Shown here: piece by piece, positions 41,701-50,646 of the stretch | Numbering within the stretch: the stretch's first letter is position 1 | How the letters are laid out: every line of letters begins with the position of its first letter | NCBI GenBank assembly: GCA_964427005.1 | Contig: CAYRTL010000012.1 | Coordinates: 3,378-67,377, forward strand | Length of the DNA stretch: 64,000 nucleotides | Direction: 5' to 3' | DNA from: JAMXLO01 sp964427005 | Lineage (GTDB): Bacteria; Pseudomonadota; Alphaproteobacteria; Acetobacterales; Acetobacteraceae | Made by a program: the position numbers and the translations under genes | Notes under the pieces: generated by a model | The model's database searches: none | The model's input: only the letters and a program-made list of their open reading frames with translations | What the model was told of the DNA's origin: nothing

Positions 41701-43857
41701 ATGACCGCACGGCTCCTGAATTCGGTACGCCAACGCTTCAGCCCTACCCATGTCGTTTGGGGCACCGGGGTGGCCGTCGTGCTGGTCAGCCTACTATGCG
41801 CAGCACTGACAATTTTGGACCTGCGCGGCAAGACGTTCCGTGACGTGAGCGAGGAGATGTCCACCCTCGGCTTCGTCCTCGCCGAGCAGACATCGCGGTA
41901 TCTTCAGGTGGTCGATCTCCTGTTGCAGGAAACCCGGACGCACGCACAGCAACTCCAGATACGAACACCCGAACAGTTCCGGCTCGCACTCGGCAATGAG
42001 GAGACGCACAGGTTTCTCCACGAGCGCATGGTCAACCTGCCGCAAGCCAATGCCCTGGCAATCGTTGATGCGGATGGCCGGTTGCTGAACAGCTCGCGTG
42101 ACTGGCCAGCCCAACACGTCGATGCATCCGACAGAGGATTCTACCTCTACCTCCGGACACACAATGACACAGGCCTGTTCGTCGCGACGGCACTCAAGAG
42201 CCGCGTGACAGGCAACTGGACCATTTACGTCGCTCGCCGCATCAATGGTCCGGATGGCGAGTTGCTGGGGCTTGTCGTGGGCGCGCTCGATATCGGCTAT
42301 CTGAGCAACTTCTATCGCGCCATCAGCACCAACAAGGCATTACGGGTAACACTGCTGCGCCGGGACGGCACGGTGCTCGCCCAGCATCCATATGACGGAC
42401 AGCTCATTGGCAAGCCGGTTCCCGCCGGTTCCCGGTGGTACAAGCTGGTGGCGAGCGGCGGCGGAAGTTATCGCGCGCGAGCTCTCGACAGCGGCATGCC
42501 CTCGATCATCGCGGTGAATGTGCTGCAGCACTATCCGCTGGTGATCGATGTTTCGATGTATCAGTACGACGCTCTGGCGACCTGGCGTCAGCAGGTCATC
42601 TACGTTGTGGCTGGAGAGTTTGCCGCCGCGGCGACCTTCATCCTGCTGTTCTGGGTCATTGGCAGACAGTTCCGCAGACAGGCACAACAGAACGCGGTGC
42701 TGTCACGTACGGCCGAAGCGGCGCGGCTCGGCGAACGGCGCTTGCGCGACTACGCCGAAATGGCGTCAGACTGGTTTTGGGAACAGGACGCTGATTTGCG
42801 CTTCGTCTCGATCACGCCCGGGACGCCTATGATTGGCCCTGACGACACGCCGTTTGTCGGGCGACGGCGCTGGGAAATGCTGGCGTCCGATGCGGACGAT
42901 GAGCGCTGGCGGGCACACAAGGCTGATCTCGCGGCGAGACGCCCGTTCCGTGACTTCCGCTACACACTGATGGGCCACGACGGACGTTTGCATCATGTTT
43001 CCATAAGCGGCAATCCTGTCTTCGATGGAACAGGTACGTTCACAGGATATCGTGGCACCGGCCGCGACATCACCGACGACATCGACGCCGCGGCGATCTT
43101 ACGCGCGGCAAAGGAGGAGGCAGAGACCGCCAATCGTGCAAAGTCGGAATTCATCGCAAACATGAGCCATGAATTGCGCACGCCGCTCAATGCCATCATC
43201 GGCTTCGCGGAACTCATCCGCGACCATCCTTTTGCCGAACGCGATGCGCGCTGCGCCGAGTATGCAAGGGAGATTCATGCGAGCGGCCATCATCTGCTGG
43301 ACCTGATCAATGGCCTGCTGGACATGTCAAAGATCGAGATGGGGCACTACACGCTGCGCGAGGAGCAGGTCGAGGTGGACGAGATCGTTCGAACCTGTAG
43401 CGCGATGCTGGCGTCCCGCGCGATGGAGGGTCAGATAAGCGTCGGAATTGGCGACCTTGCCGGGATCAGCCTCCACGCCGATCGGCTCGCAATCAAGCAG
43501 ATCGTGCTCAATCTGCTGTCCAATGCCGTCAAGTTCACCCTCCCGGGCGGCAGCGTCCAGATCAGTGGCTCACTGGCCGGGACTGGCGAGTTCCGCCTGG
43601 ACATAACCGATACCGGTATTGGTATCAGCGAGGCCGCACTGCCATTTCTTGGGGGAGCGTTCTACCAGGCGGATGCTTCGAGGAGCCGGCCTCATGGCGG
43701 TACCGGCCTGGGACTGGCCATCTGCAACCGGCTGCTGAAGCTGCATGGCGCGACACTGGAGGTGAAGAGCCAGCGCGGCCGCGGCACCACGGTCAGTGCA
43801 GTGTTTCCCGCGAAGCGGATCTTGCCTTCCTCGCGGGTGCGCAGGGAGTTGACTTAA
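41701..43857 (+). CDS. Cache-PAS sensor histidine kinase
   Basis: A 718-residue membrane kinase. One N-terminal helix (VVWGTGVAVVLVSLLCAALTIL) and a second at about 300-325 (IYVVAGEFAAAATFILLFWVIG) flank a periplasmic dCache-like sensor with NALAIVDADGRLLNSSRDWP and SDRGFYLYLRTHNDTGLFVA. A PAS domain follows (DWFWEQDADLRFVSITPG to GRDITDD). The kinase core has NMSHELRTPLNAIIGF (His490), LNLLSNAVKFT (N box), ITDTGIGIS (G1) and GGTGLGLAIC (G2). It ends without a receiver, and no partner regulator is adjacent. It begins at the ATG after a TTG. It is convergent with the transglycosylase gene (4-bp overlap). Confidence 0.9.
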   Translation: MTARLLNSVRQRFSPTHVVWGTGVAVVLVSLLCAALTILDLRGKTFRDVSEEMSTLGFVLAEQTSRYLQVVDLLLQETRTHAQQLQIRTPEQFRLALGNEETHRFLHERMVNLPQANALAIVDADGRLLNSSRDWPAQHVDASDRGFYLYLRTHNDTGLFVATALKSRVTGNWTIYVARRINGPDGELLGLVVGALDIGYLSNFYRAISTNKALRVTLLRRDGTVLAQHPYDGQLIGKPVPAGSRWYKLVASGGGSYRARALDSGMPSIIAVNVLQHYPLVIDVSMYQYDALATWRQQVIYVVAGEFAAAATFILLFWVIGRQFRRQAQQNAVLSRTAEAARLGERRLRDYAEMASDWFWEQDADLRFVSITPGTPMIGPDDTPFVGRRRWEMLASDADDERWRAHKADLAARRPFRDFRYTLMGHDGRLHHVSISGNPVFDGTGTFTGYRGTGRDITDDIDAAAILRAAKEEAETANRAKSEFIANMSHELRTPLNAIIGFAELIRDHPFAERDARCAEYAREIHASGHHLLDLINGLLDMSKIEMGHYTLREEQVEVDEIVRTCSAMLASRAMEGQISVGIGDLAGISLHADRLAIKQIVLNLLSNAVKFTLPGGSVQISGSLAGTGEFRLDITDTGIGISEAALPFLGGAFYQADASRSRPHGGTGLGLAICNRLLKLHGATLEVKSQRGRGTTVSAVFPAKRILPSSRVRRELT

Positions 43858-45515
43858 CGAGACGCCGTGGTCCGAACGCACATCCCCGCTGCGACGGACC
43901 GTCCACCTTCTCCAGCGCGCACAAAGCGCGGGTAATGGCCCGTGGCCAGCGCATCCAGACTGGCGGCAGGCAGCCGCAGTTGTGCGGCATAGTGCCAGGA
44001 GTGGACCAACGCATCCTGCACGAAACCACGGGTCTGGGCGCTCGGAATCGCCTCCAGGAACATCAGCGGATCGCCACCGTCCCGGACCGCATCGACCCAT
44101 TTCCGCAATCCACCCTGGCCCTGGCCGTAGCTGGCGAGCATCCGGATCAGGTCCCCATCGATCGCTTCATCGGCCGCCAGCGTCAGCAGGTACTGCTGTC
44201 CGATGGTCAGATTGACCGCTGGTTCCTGCAGACGGGCGGCCAGGCTCCCGGAAACCGCGTAGGCGGTCCGCGGCATGATCTGCATCAGCCCGCGCGCGCC
44301 CGCATGCGACACCGCCGAAGGCCGGAAATTCGATTCATGCCGGACCAGGGCATAGACGAGTGGCGGATCGACCACGAAGCCGCTCGCCGGCCGCAAACTC
44401 ACCGGGATCGGCTCGCCGTGCTGCGCCAGATCATTCCGCTCGATCTCATCGGCCAGCCGCGTGAACCCCACGGCGTGAGCGGTCAGCACCAGCGCACGGT
44501 CAAACAGGCCATCCTGCGCGGTATCCACCCAGAGCGTGCGCAGCTCCGTCTCGGCGTAGCGCTTCTCACCCACTTGTAGCAGGGCGAAGGCACGCCGCCC
44601 CGCCGGCGTATCCAGCAGCGCTTCGACATCGGCAATGCCGACGGTCTCACCCGACACGCAACCGTTGGACGGGCCGAGTGCACGGCGGGCAATCAGCGCG
44701 TAGAACGTGTCGCCTTCCAGCGCGGCCCGGCGCATCCAGACCGCAAAGCCACCACGATTGCCACGCTTCTCGGCAACATGCCCCGCCCAGAAGGCACTCG
44801 CGGCGCGCATGGGTGCCGTGGCGGCGGCGCGATAGGCGGCATCCAAGAAGCTGGCCGCTGCGTCGCCCTGGCCCAGCCGGACAGCAGACAAGCCGGCGAC
44901 CAGCAGAGCATCGGCGCTCCCAGAATCCGCGGCTCCCGACAGCAGCGGCTGCACCGCGGCAATCACATCGGCATCCCGGTTCTGCACGAACAACGCGCGC
45001 GCCTGCGACGCGCGTGCCGCGGTCCTGACAGGGCGCGAGTGCGATGGCACAACCTCGACGGCCTGGGACGCCGCCTCTGGTGCCAGCCGCTCCAGCAAGG
45101 TGCGGATCGCCTGCGCCTGGGGCTGATCGCCGAACCGCGTGAGCCAGCCGGACAGTTCGGCGGCTGATGGACGATAATTGGGGCGCAGGTAACGGTCCGC
45201 CAGGATCGTACCGAGCAACAACTCGTTCTGCAGCCGCGCCGTCTCCTTCTGCGCGTCCGCCACGGCGCCACGGTCCTGCATGGCAAAGATTCCGCGGACC
45301 AGTGCCGCCTCACTGGGTGAGAGAGGCTGCGGCATGGCGATGCCCGCCGTGCCGTGAATCCCGATCCGCGGCACCGCTAATGCGGTCTGGTCGCCGCTCT
45401 CGCCTGCTCTCTGCGTTTGGGCAAAAGAATAGTTCCCCGCCGCTGTAAGAACAGCGACGAGCATCCCCGCCCCGAACGCCAGAGCACAGGTCTGAAGTGA
45501 CCCTCGCCCTCGCAT
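43854..45515 (-). CDS. Soluble lytic murein transglycosylase (Slt70-like)
   Basis: A 553-residue exported protein. A leader (ALAFGAGMLVAVLTAAGNYSFAQ) precedes a long alpha-superhelical region built of TPR-like repeats rich in Ala/Leu. The catalytic SLT domain is near the C terminus: VYALVRHESNFRPSAVSHAGARGLMQIMPRTA, where Glu of RHES is the acid, followed by NLTIGQQYLLTL and LASYGQGQGGLRKW. The enzyme cleaves the glycan strands of peptidoglycan to 1,6-anhydro ends. It is divergent from recF with about 240 bp between starts. Confidence 0.9.
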   Translation of the reverse strand: MRGRGSLQTCALAFGAGMLVAVLTAAGNYSFAQTQRAGESGDQTALAVPRIGIHGTAGIAMPQPLSPSEAALVRGIFAMQDRGAVADAQKETARLQNELLLGTILADRYLRPNYRPSAAELSGWLTRFGDQPQAQAIRTLLERLAPEAASQAVEVVPSHSRPVRTAARASQARALFVQNRDADVIAAVQPLLSGAADSGSADALLVAGLSAVRLGQGDAAASFLDAAYRAAATAPMRAASAFWAGHVAEKRGNRGGFAVWMRRAALEGDTFYALIARRALGPSNGCVSGETVGIADVEALLDTPAGRRAFALLQVGEKRYAETELRTLWVDTAQDGLFDRALVLTAHAVGFTRLADEIERNDLAQHGEPIPVSLRPASGFVVDPPLVYALVRHESNFRPSAVSHAGARGLMQIMPRTAYAVSGSLAARLQEPAVNLTIGQQYLLTLAADEAIDGDLIRMLASYGQGQGGLRKWVDAVRDGGDPLMFLEAIPSAQTRGFVQDALVHSWHYAAQLRLPAASLDALATGHYPRFVRAGEGGRSVAAGMCVRTTASR

Positions 45516-45754
45516 TCAATCCCAATACACAGATAAATCCTGGCTGGCAACACTGCCCCAAAATCAGTCCGGACGGGGCGGAGAGTCAGACGCTTCCATT
45601 GCCGACTCTCGCGTTTCCCACGCCATTCTATGCACATCAGAAGTATTACTTGCGAATACTGAAAAGCGCCCCAAACTACTGCGAGGACCTTGGTTACAAC
45701 ATGCTTTCATTAATGGGCGTTGACCTTGCTCATCCCGGCATCACACATCCACCC

Positions 45755-46912
45755 ATGCGCCTGATCCGCCTTTCACTGACCAACTTCCGCAACTACTCCG
45801 CCCTCGTCTGGCAGCCGCGGACGCGCATAAGTGTGCTGTTCGGGCCGAATGGCAGTGGGAAGACCAATCTTCTCGAAGCGGCGTCACTTCTGGTGCCTGG
45901 CCGTGGCCTGCGAGGCGCACGCAATGCGGACCTGCCGCGGCATGGAGGGCCTGGTAACTGGGCAGTGGCCGGCCGTTTCGCCGTCGCCGAGGGCGAAGTG
46001 GACATCGGCACCGGCACAGCGCCTGACGGCCCACCGGACCGGCGAGTCTTTCGCCTTGGTGGCGCCACACCGCGCAGCCAGGCCGATATTGCCGCGCATG
46101 TCGCCGCCGTGTGGCTGACGCCGCAAATGGATCGGCTGTTCCAGGAGGCCGCCTCCGGACGCCGGCGCTTTCTCGATCGCCTGGTCTGGGCGCTGGAACC
46201 GGGCCATGCGCGCGAGGTCGCGGCGTACGATACGGCGATGGCCCAGCGGAACCGGCTGCTCGCTGACGGGCGCCAGGATCCCGCTTGGCTGGCCGGGCTG
46301 GAAGATGCGATGGCGCGGCATGCCGTGGCGGCAACGGCCGCTCGGATGGGCCTGGTGGCCCGGATGAACGCTCTCCCCGCGTTTCCCGGTTTCCCGGCGG
46401 CTCAGATGAGCCTGATCTGTCCCATTGCCGAACGGCTCGAACGGAGGCCCGCCTTGGAGGCGGAGGATTGGCTGAGGGAAGGTCTTACCGCCGCGCGCAA
46501 TCGGGACGCTGCCGCCGGCTCCGCTGCGGTAGGAGCCCACCGCACCGATATGATGCTGTCGGACGCCATGACGGCTGCTCCTGCCTCGCTCGCCAGCACA
46601 GGCGAGCAGAAGGCGCTGCTCATCGGCGTCATCCTGCGTCATGCCACTCTCATCGCGGAGATGCGTGGGTTCGCGCCTATGCTGCTGCTTGATGAGCCGG
46701 CAGTGCATCTCGATCCCAATCGTCGCGCCGCGCTGTTCAGGGCACTGACGAAACTGCCTGCGCAGACGCTGATCACCGGCACCGACGCCGAGACATTTCT
46801 GCCTCTCGTCGATGTCGCGGAAGGGCTATCCGTGCATGGCGGAAAATTGCTGCCGGACGTGCGTTTTCCTGCTCCGGAATCGTCCGGCACCCCTGTGCCG
46901 CATACGCTGTAG
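45755..46912 (+). CDS. recF: DNA replication and repair protein RecF
   Basis: A 385-residue SMC-like ATPase that loads RecA at gaps. It opens with IRLSLTNFRNYSALV; Walker A is LFGPNGSGKTNLLEA, the signature region is ASTGEQKALLIGVILRHA and Walker B is FAPMLLLDEPAVHLD. GRRRFLDRLVW and QRNRLLADGR are conserved too. I use ATG 45755 because homologues start right before the first beta strand; the longer frame runs into non-coding sequence. The 239 bp before it contain an A+T-rich stretch (45640-45720) suitable for a promoter, but no clear elements. dnaN is not next to it. Confidence 0.93.
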   Translation: MRLIRLSLTNFRNYSALVWQPRTRISVLFGPNGSGKTNLLEAASLLVPGRGLRGARNADLPRHGGPGNWAVAGRFAVAEGEVDIGTGTAPDGPPDRRVFRLGGATPRSQADIAAHVAAVWLTPQMDRLFQEAASGRRRFLDRLVWALEPGHAREVAAYDTAMAQRNRLLADGRQDPAWLAGLEDAMARHAVAATAARMGLVARMNALPAFPGFPAAQMSLICPIAERLERRPALEAEDWLREGLTAARNRDAAAGSAAVGAHRTDMMLSDAMTAAPASLASTGEQKALLIGVILRHATLIAEMRGFAPMLLLDEPAVHLDPNRRAALFRALTKLPAQTLITGTDAETFLPLVDVAEGLSVHGGKLLPDVRFPAPESSGTPVPHTL

Positions 46913-46961
46913 CGGCTATATATCTAGAGTATCCAAACAGCCCCTGGAGTCGCCCGTCGGC

Positions 46962-49391
46962 ATGTCCGAAGACACCGCGCCGCAGCCTGATTCTGACGCC
47001 TATGATGCCGCCTCGATTTCGGTCCTGAGGGGTCTCGATGCGGTGCGTCGGCGTCCCGGAATGTACATCGGTGATACCGATGACGGATCAGGCCTGCACC
47101 ACATGGCATTCGAGATCATCGACAACGCCGTTGATGAAGCGCAGGCCGGGTTTGCCGCGCGGGTCGAGCTGATCCTGAACGGCGACGGCAGTGTCACGGT
47201 GCGCGACGACGGCCGTGGCATACCCACAGATATCCACCCCGAGGAAGGCGTGTCCGCGGCAGAAGTGGTGCTGACGCGCCTGCACGCCGGCGGGAAGTTC
47301 AACCAGAACTCCTACAAGGTGTCCGGCGGCCTGCACGGCGTCGGCGCGGCGGTGGTCAATGCGCTGTCCGAATGGATGGAGGTGCGCATCTGGCGTCATG
47401 GCGTCGAGCATTTCATTCGATTCCGCAATGGCGACGCCGAAGCGCCTCTCGCCGTCGTTGGCACATCCGATCGTCCCAGCGGCACCGAAGTCACCTTCAA
47501 GCCAAGTCCCGCGACCTTCACCCGAACCGACTTCGACTACGCGCTGCTGGAGCGGCGACTGCGGGAGCTGGCGTTTCTCAACTCCGGTCTCACGATCGTC
47601 CTGCGTGACGAACGTCACGCCCCGGCGGCGGAGAGCGTCATGCACTATGAGGGCGGGCTGACCGCCTTCGTGGAGTGGCTGGATCGCGGCAAGACCGCGG
47701 TATTCACCCCGCCGATCAATCTGCGCGCCGCGGATGAGGCGCAGGGCATACGGGTGGAGTTCGCGCTGTCGTGGAATGACAGCTTCCACGAGACGATGCT
47801 GTGCTTCACCAACAACATTCCGCAGCGTGACGGCGGCACGCACCTGGCCGGCTTCCGCCAGGCGCTGACCCGCGTGGTGACGAAATACGCCGAAGGCATG
47901 GGCAAGAAGGAACAGCTCCAGCTTGTTGGCGAAGACATGCGCGAAGGCATGACCGCCGTCCTGTCGGTCAAGGTCCCCGACCCAAAATTCTCCTCGCAGA
48001 CCAAGGACAAGCTGGTGTCGTCCGAGGTTCAGCCGGTGGTGCAGGCCGCCACCGCCGACGCCATCGCGCACTGGTTCGAGACGCATCCCAAGGAAGCGAA
48101 GTCCGTCGTCCAGAAGGTGATGGACGCCGCTGCCGCCCGTGAGGCGGCCCGCAAAGCGCGCGAACTCACCCGGCGCAAGGGCGTGCTGGATGTTTCGACC
48201 CTGCCGGGCAAGCTTGCCGACTGCCAGGAACGCGATCCGGCGCGTTCGGAAATCTTCATCGTCGAGGGTGACAGCGCGGGCGGCTCCGCCAAACAGGGAC
48301 GCGACCGGAAGTTCCAGGCGATTCTGCCACTGAAGGGCAAGATCCTGAACGTCGAGCGCGCGCGGTTCGACCGCATGCTGGGCAGCGCGGAAATCGGCAC
48401 GCTGATCACCGCGCTTGGCACCGGTATCGGCCGTGGCGAGCCGGAACAGGGCGGGTTCGACATATCCAAGCTGCGCTACCACCGCATCGTGATCATGACC
48501 GACGCGGATGTCGACGGATCGCACATCCGCACACTGTTGCTGACGTTCTTCTTCCGGCAGATGCCGGACCTGATCGAGCGCGGGCATCTCTACATTGCGC
48601 AGCCGCCGCTGTATCGCGCCAAGCGCGGCAATGATGAGCGCTACCTGAAGGACGATGATTCGCTGGAAGCATTCCTGCTGGACAAGGCACTGGCCGACGC
48701 GCGGCTGACCTACAGCAACGGCGAGACCTTTGAGGGACCGGAACTGCGCGAACATGTACGGTGGCTGCGTCATGTCGCTGCCCTGCTGCGGCGGCTCTCT
48801 GTGACAGCACCCATCGCCTATCTCGAACAGGTCGCGATTGCGGGCGCGCTGAAACAGGATCCGCAACGCGCGATCGAAGCCGGTCCGACGCTGGCGTCCC
48901 GCTTGAACGCAGTGTCCCTGCCGACTGAGCAAGGTTGGGTCGTCAGCGCCGATGGCGGTCTGACCATGTCGCGCATGGTCCGCGGTGTCGCGGAGCGCTA
49001 TACGCTGGATGCTGCGTCGCTGCGCAGCGAGGACGCGCGGCGGCTGGATGCTCTCGCCGAGGAGCTGGCACGACGTTTCGCGAAGCCTGCCAGGCTGAAG
49101 CTCGATGCACAGGAAGTGACTGTTCCGGGTCCCGCCACGGCCTTCGACCGGATCATCGCGCATGGCCGGCGCGGCCTGACGGTGCAGCGATTCAAAGGCC
49201 TTGGCGAGATGAATCCCGATCAGTTGTGGCAGACGACGCTCGATCCGTCCGTCCGCACCCTGCTCCAGGTGAAAGTCGGCGATATCGAGGACGCCGCACA
49301 GGTGTTCAGCACGCTGATGGGCGACGTCGTGGAGCCACGGCGCGACTTCATCGTCGGCAACGCGCTGAAGGTCGCGAACCTCGACGTGTAG
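46962..49391 (+). CDS. gyrB: DNA gyrase subunit B
   Basis: An 809-residue type IIA topoisomerase subunit. The GHKL ATPase has IIDNAVDEAQAGF, VRDDGRGIPTDIHPEEG, GGLHGVGAAVVNALS and the transducer IPQRDGGTHLAGFR. The TOPRIM domain has EIFIVEGDSAGGSAKQGRDR and VIMTDADVDGSHIRTLLLTFF. The C-terminal QRFKGLGEMNPDQLWQTTLDP and final RRDFIVGNALKVANLDV are typical. GGAG lies upstream of the ATG at 46962. The 49-bp gap after recF suggests co-transcription. The subunit lacks the insertion found in gammaproteobacterial GyrB. Confidence 0.97.
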   Translation: MSEDTAPQPDSDAYDAASISVLRGLDAVRRRPGMYIGDTDDGSGLHHMAFEIIDNAVDEAQAGFAARVELILNGDGSVTVRDDGRGIPTDIHPEEGVSAAEVVLTRLHAGGKFNQNSYKVSGGLHGVGAAVVNALSEWMEVRIWRHGVEHFIRFRNGDAEAPLAVVGTSDRPSGTEVTFKPSPATFTRTDFDYALLERRLRELAFLNSGLTIVLRDERHAPAAESVMHYEGGLTAFVEWLDRGKTAVFTPPINLRAADEAQGIRVEFALSWNDSFHETMLCFTNNIPQRDGGTHLAGFRQALTRVVTKYAEGMGKKEQLQLVGEDMREGMTAVLSVKVPDPKFSSQTKDKLVSSEVQPVVQAATADAIAHWFETHPKEAKSVVQKVMDAAAAREAARKARELTRRKGVLDVSTLPGKLADCQERDPARSEIFIVEGDSAGGSAKQGRDRKFQAILPLKGKILNVERARFDRMLGSAEIGTLITALGTGIGRGEPEQGGFDISKLRYHRIVIMTDADVDGSHIRTLLLTFFFRQMPDLIERGHLYIAQPPLYRAKRGNDERYLKDDDSLEAFLLDKALADARLTYSNGETFEGPELREHVRWLRHVAALLRRLSVTAPIAYLEQVAIAGALKQDPQRAIEAGPTLASRLNAVSLPTEQGWVVSADGGLTMSRMVRGVAERYTLDAASLRSEDARRLDALAEELARRFAKPARLKLDAQEVTVPGPATAFDRIIAHGRRGLTVQRFKGLGEMNPDQLWQTTLDPSVRTLLQVKVGDIEDAAQVFSTLMGDVVEPRRDFIVGNALKVANLDV

Positions 49392-49430
49392 CTTTACCCG
49401 GCCTTAAGCCGCCGGGCGTCTGATGACGGC

Positions 49431-49973
49431 ATGTCAGCCGCACTGGAAGAGCTCGTGCGTGCCAGCCTTCGGGCGGAACTCAGGGAGTTCCGCCGTTTCG
49501 TCGATCGCCGCATCGACGAACTCAGCGCGGAGATCCACGCCACCGTACAACTCGTCGATTACAGTGAGACCAACCTGTCAGCGAAGCTGGCGGGCATCCA
49601 TGAGGAGATCGCCAAGATCGTGGCGCCGCCATTGGCGACTGCCTATAACGGCGGCATCGAGTTGGAAGCAGTAGTGCAGGCAACCGAGAAAGCCGCCAAT
49701 CAGATCATGGAGGCAGCGGAAGCCATCAGCGCGTGGCTGCAGGCCGGCGGCGACCCAAGTGCGCTACCCGCAGTGACGCAGCAAGTGAACGCGATCTTCG
49801 AAGCATGCACCTTCCAGGATCTGACAGGACAGCGCATCCATCGGGCGATCGAGCACCTGCAACAGGTCGAGACGCTGCTGTCCAGCATGATGACCACTGG
49901 CCAGTCGGAGCAGCCTGCTGCCGAGGTCGTCCCGGACCTGGCGCAGACCGACATCGACAGCATGTTCGCCTGA
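49431..49973 (+). CDS. cheZ: CheY-P phosphatase CheZ
   Basis: A 180-residue, almost fully helical protein. The phosphatase motif FQDLTGQR holds the Asp130 and Gln134 equivalents of the E. coli CheZ catalytic Asp143/Gln147. The preceding ELEAVVQATEKAANQIMEAAEAI forms the hairpin helix, and the C terminus DLAQTDIDSMFA resembles the CheY-binding tail. It would dephosphorylate CheY-P. It follows gyrB by 39 bp, outside the che operon at 31-37 kb. The last 210 bp are overlapped on the other strand by the DUF1194 gene. Confidence 0.87.
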   Translation: MSAALEELVRASLRAELREFRRFVDRRIDELSAEIHATVQLVDYSETNLSAKLAGIHEEIAKIVAPPLATAYNGGIELEAVVQATEKAANQIMEAAEAISAWLQAGGDPSALPAVTQQVNAIFEACTFQDLTGQRIHRAIEHLQQVETLLSSMMTTGQSEQPAAEVVPDLAQTDIDSMFA

Positions 49974-50645
49974 GCCGTCTCGCGCGATTTCGGTGATCAG
50001 CTTGTTACGCAAAGCCGCCGCGAACGCGCCGTAGTTCTGCACGGCGATAACGAACGCGCCTGGACCGCCGATAACGTTCTGCCGGTAATACACGTCGAGT
50101 TCCGGTTCCAGCGTCAGGATCGGCAGACCATTGATAATGACGCCTACCTGCACGGCCTCGTCCCGCGCATCTTCGGCCGGGCGGCCGCGGTTGTTGGCCC
50201 CGTCGCCGGACACATCGATGACGAGCTTCTGCCCTTGGTACGGCGACCGCGCCAGCATTGTCCGCGCATAGTCGATCGCGCCGCTGATCGAGGTGCCGCC
50301 GCCGAACAGCGCGCGTGGAGCGCGCTCGATTGTCGCGGCGAAGCGCTCAGCCGACGCAGCATCCTCGATCAGCGTCCAGTCCACCGCCACGACATGCAGC
50401 TCTGGTCCGGTCCATTGCAGCATTGCCACGGCGACCGAACCGGTCGATGTGGAGCGGATGGCCTGCAACACCTCTGTGCTGCGAAACGCTGACGCATAGC
50501 CTGCGCGCTGCAGCTCGAACCGATCCTGGCTGACGCTGCCCGACACATCGACGGCCAACACAAGCTGCATGGAGACCGGCATCGCGCCGTGACCTGCGCC
50601 GGCGCAAAGCAGAAATAGGCCCAGCGCGAGACATAGGCGTCGCAT
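49764..50645 (-). CDS. DUF1194 von Willebrand factor A-like exported protein
   Basis: A 293-residue protein with a signal peptide (MRRLCLALGLFLLCAGAGHGA) and a VWA fold: MQLVLAVDVSGSVSQDRF (MIDAS DxSxS), GGGTSISGAIDYARTML and VIDVSGDGANNRG (SGDG). The DUF1194 domain normally ends soon after AVQNYGAFAAALRNKLITEIA. Here the frame continues 70 residues beyond that point, antisense to the end of cheZ, with composition typical of a shadow frame. Either the natural stop was lost or the overlap is real. It starts 1 bp after the xseA stop on the same strand. Function is unknown; the MIDAS suggests metal-dependent binding. Confidence 0.78.
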   Translation of the reverse strand: MRRLCLALGLFLLCAGAGHGAMPVSMQLVLAVDVSGSVSQDRFELQRAGYASAFRSTEVLQAIRSTSTGSVAVAMLQWTGPELHVVAVDWTLIEDAASAERFAATIERAPRALFGGGTSISGAIDYARTMLARSPYQGQKLVIDVSGDGANNRGRPAEDARDEAVQVGVIINGLPILTLEPELDVYYRQNVIGGPGAFVIAVQNYGAFAAALRNKLITEIARDGSGEHAVDVGLRQVRDDLGSRLLRLASGHHAGQQRLDLLQVLDRPMDALSCQILEGACFEDRVHLLRHCG

Positions 50646-50646
50646 G

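Noticed and set aside
45497..45754. 86-residue N-terminal extension of recF
   Set aside because: Sequence before MRLIRLSLTNF is non-conserved and A+T-richer; it looks like the divergent promoter region.
47088..49163. 691-residue open frame antisense to gyrB
   Set aside because: The plus strand encodes an intact GyrB; the antisense frame lacks any family motif and follows from high G+C codon bias.
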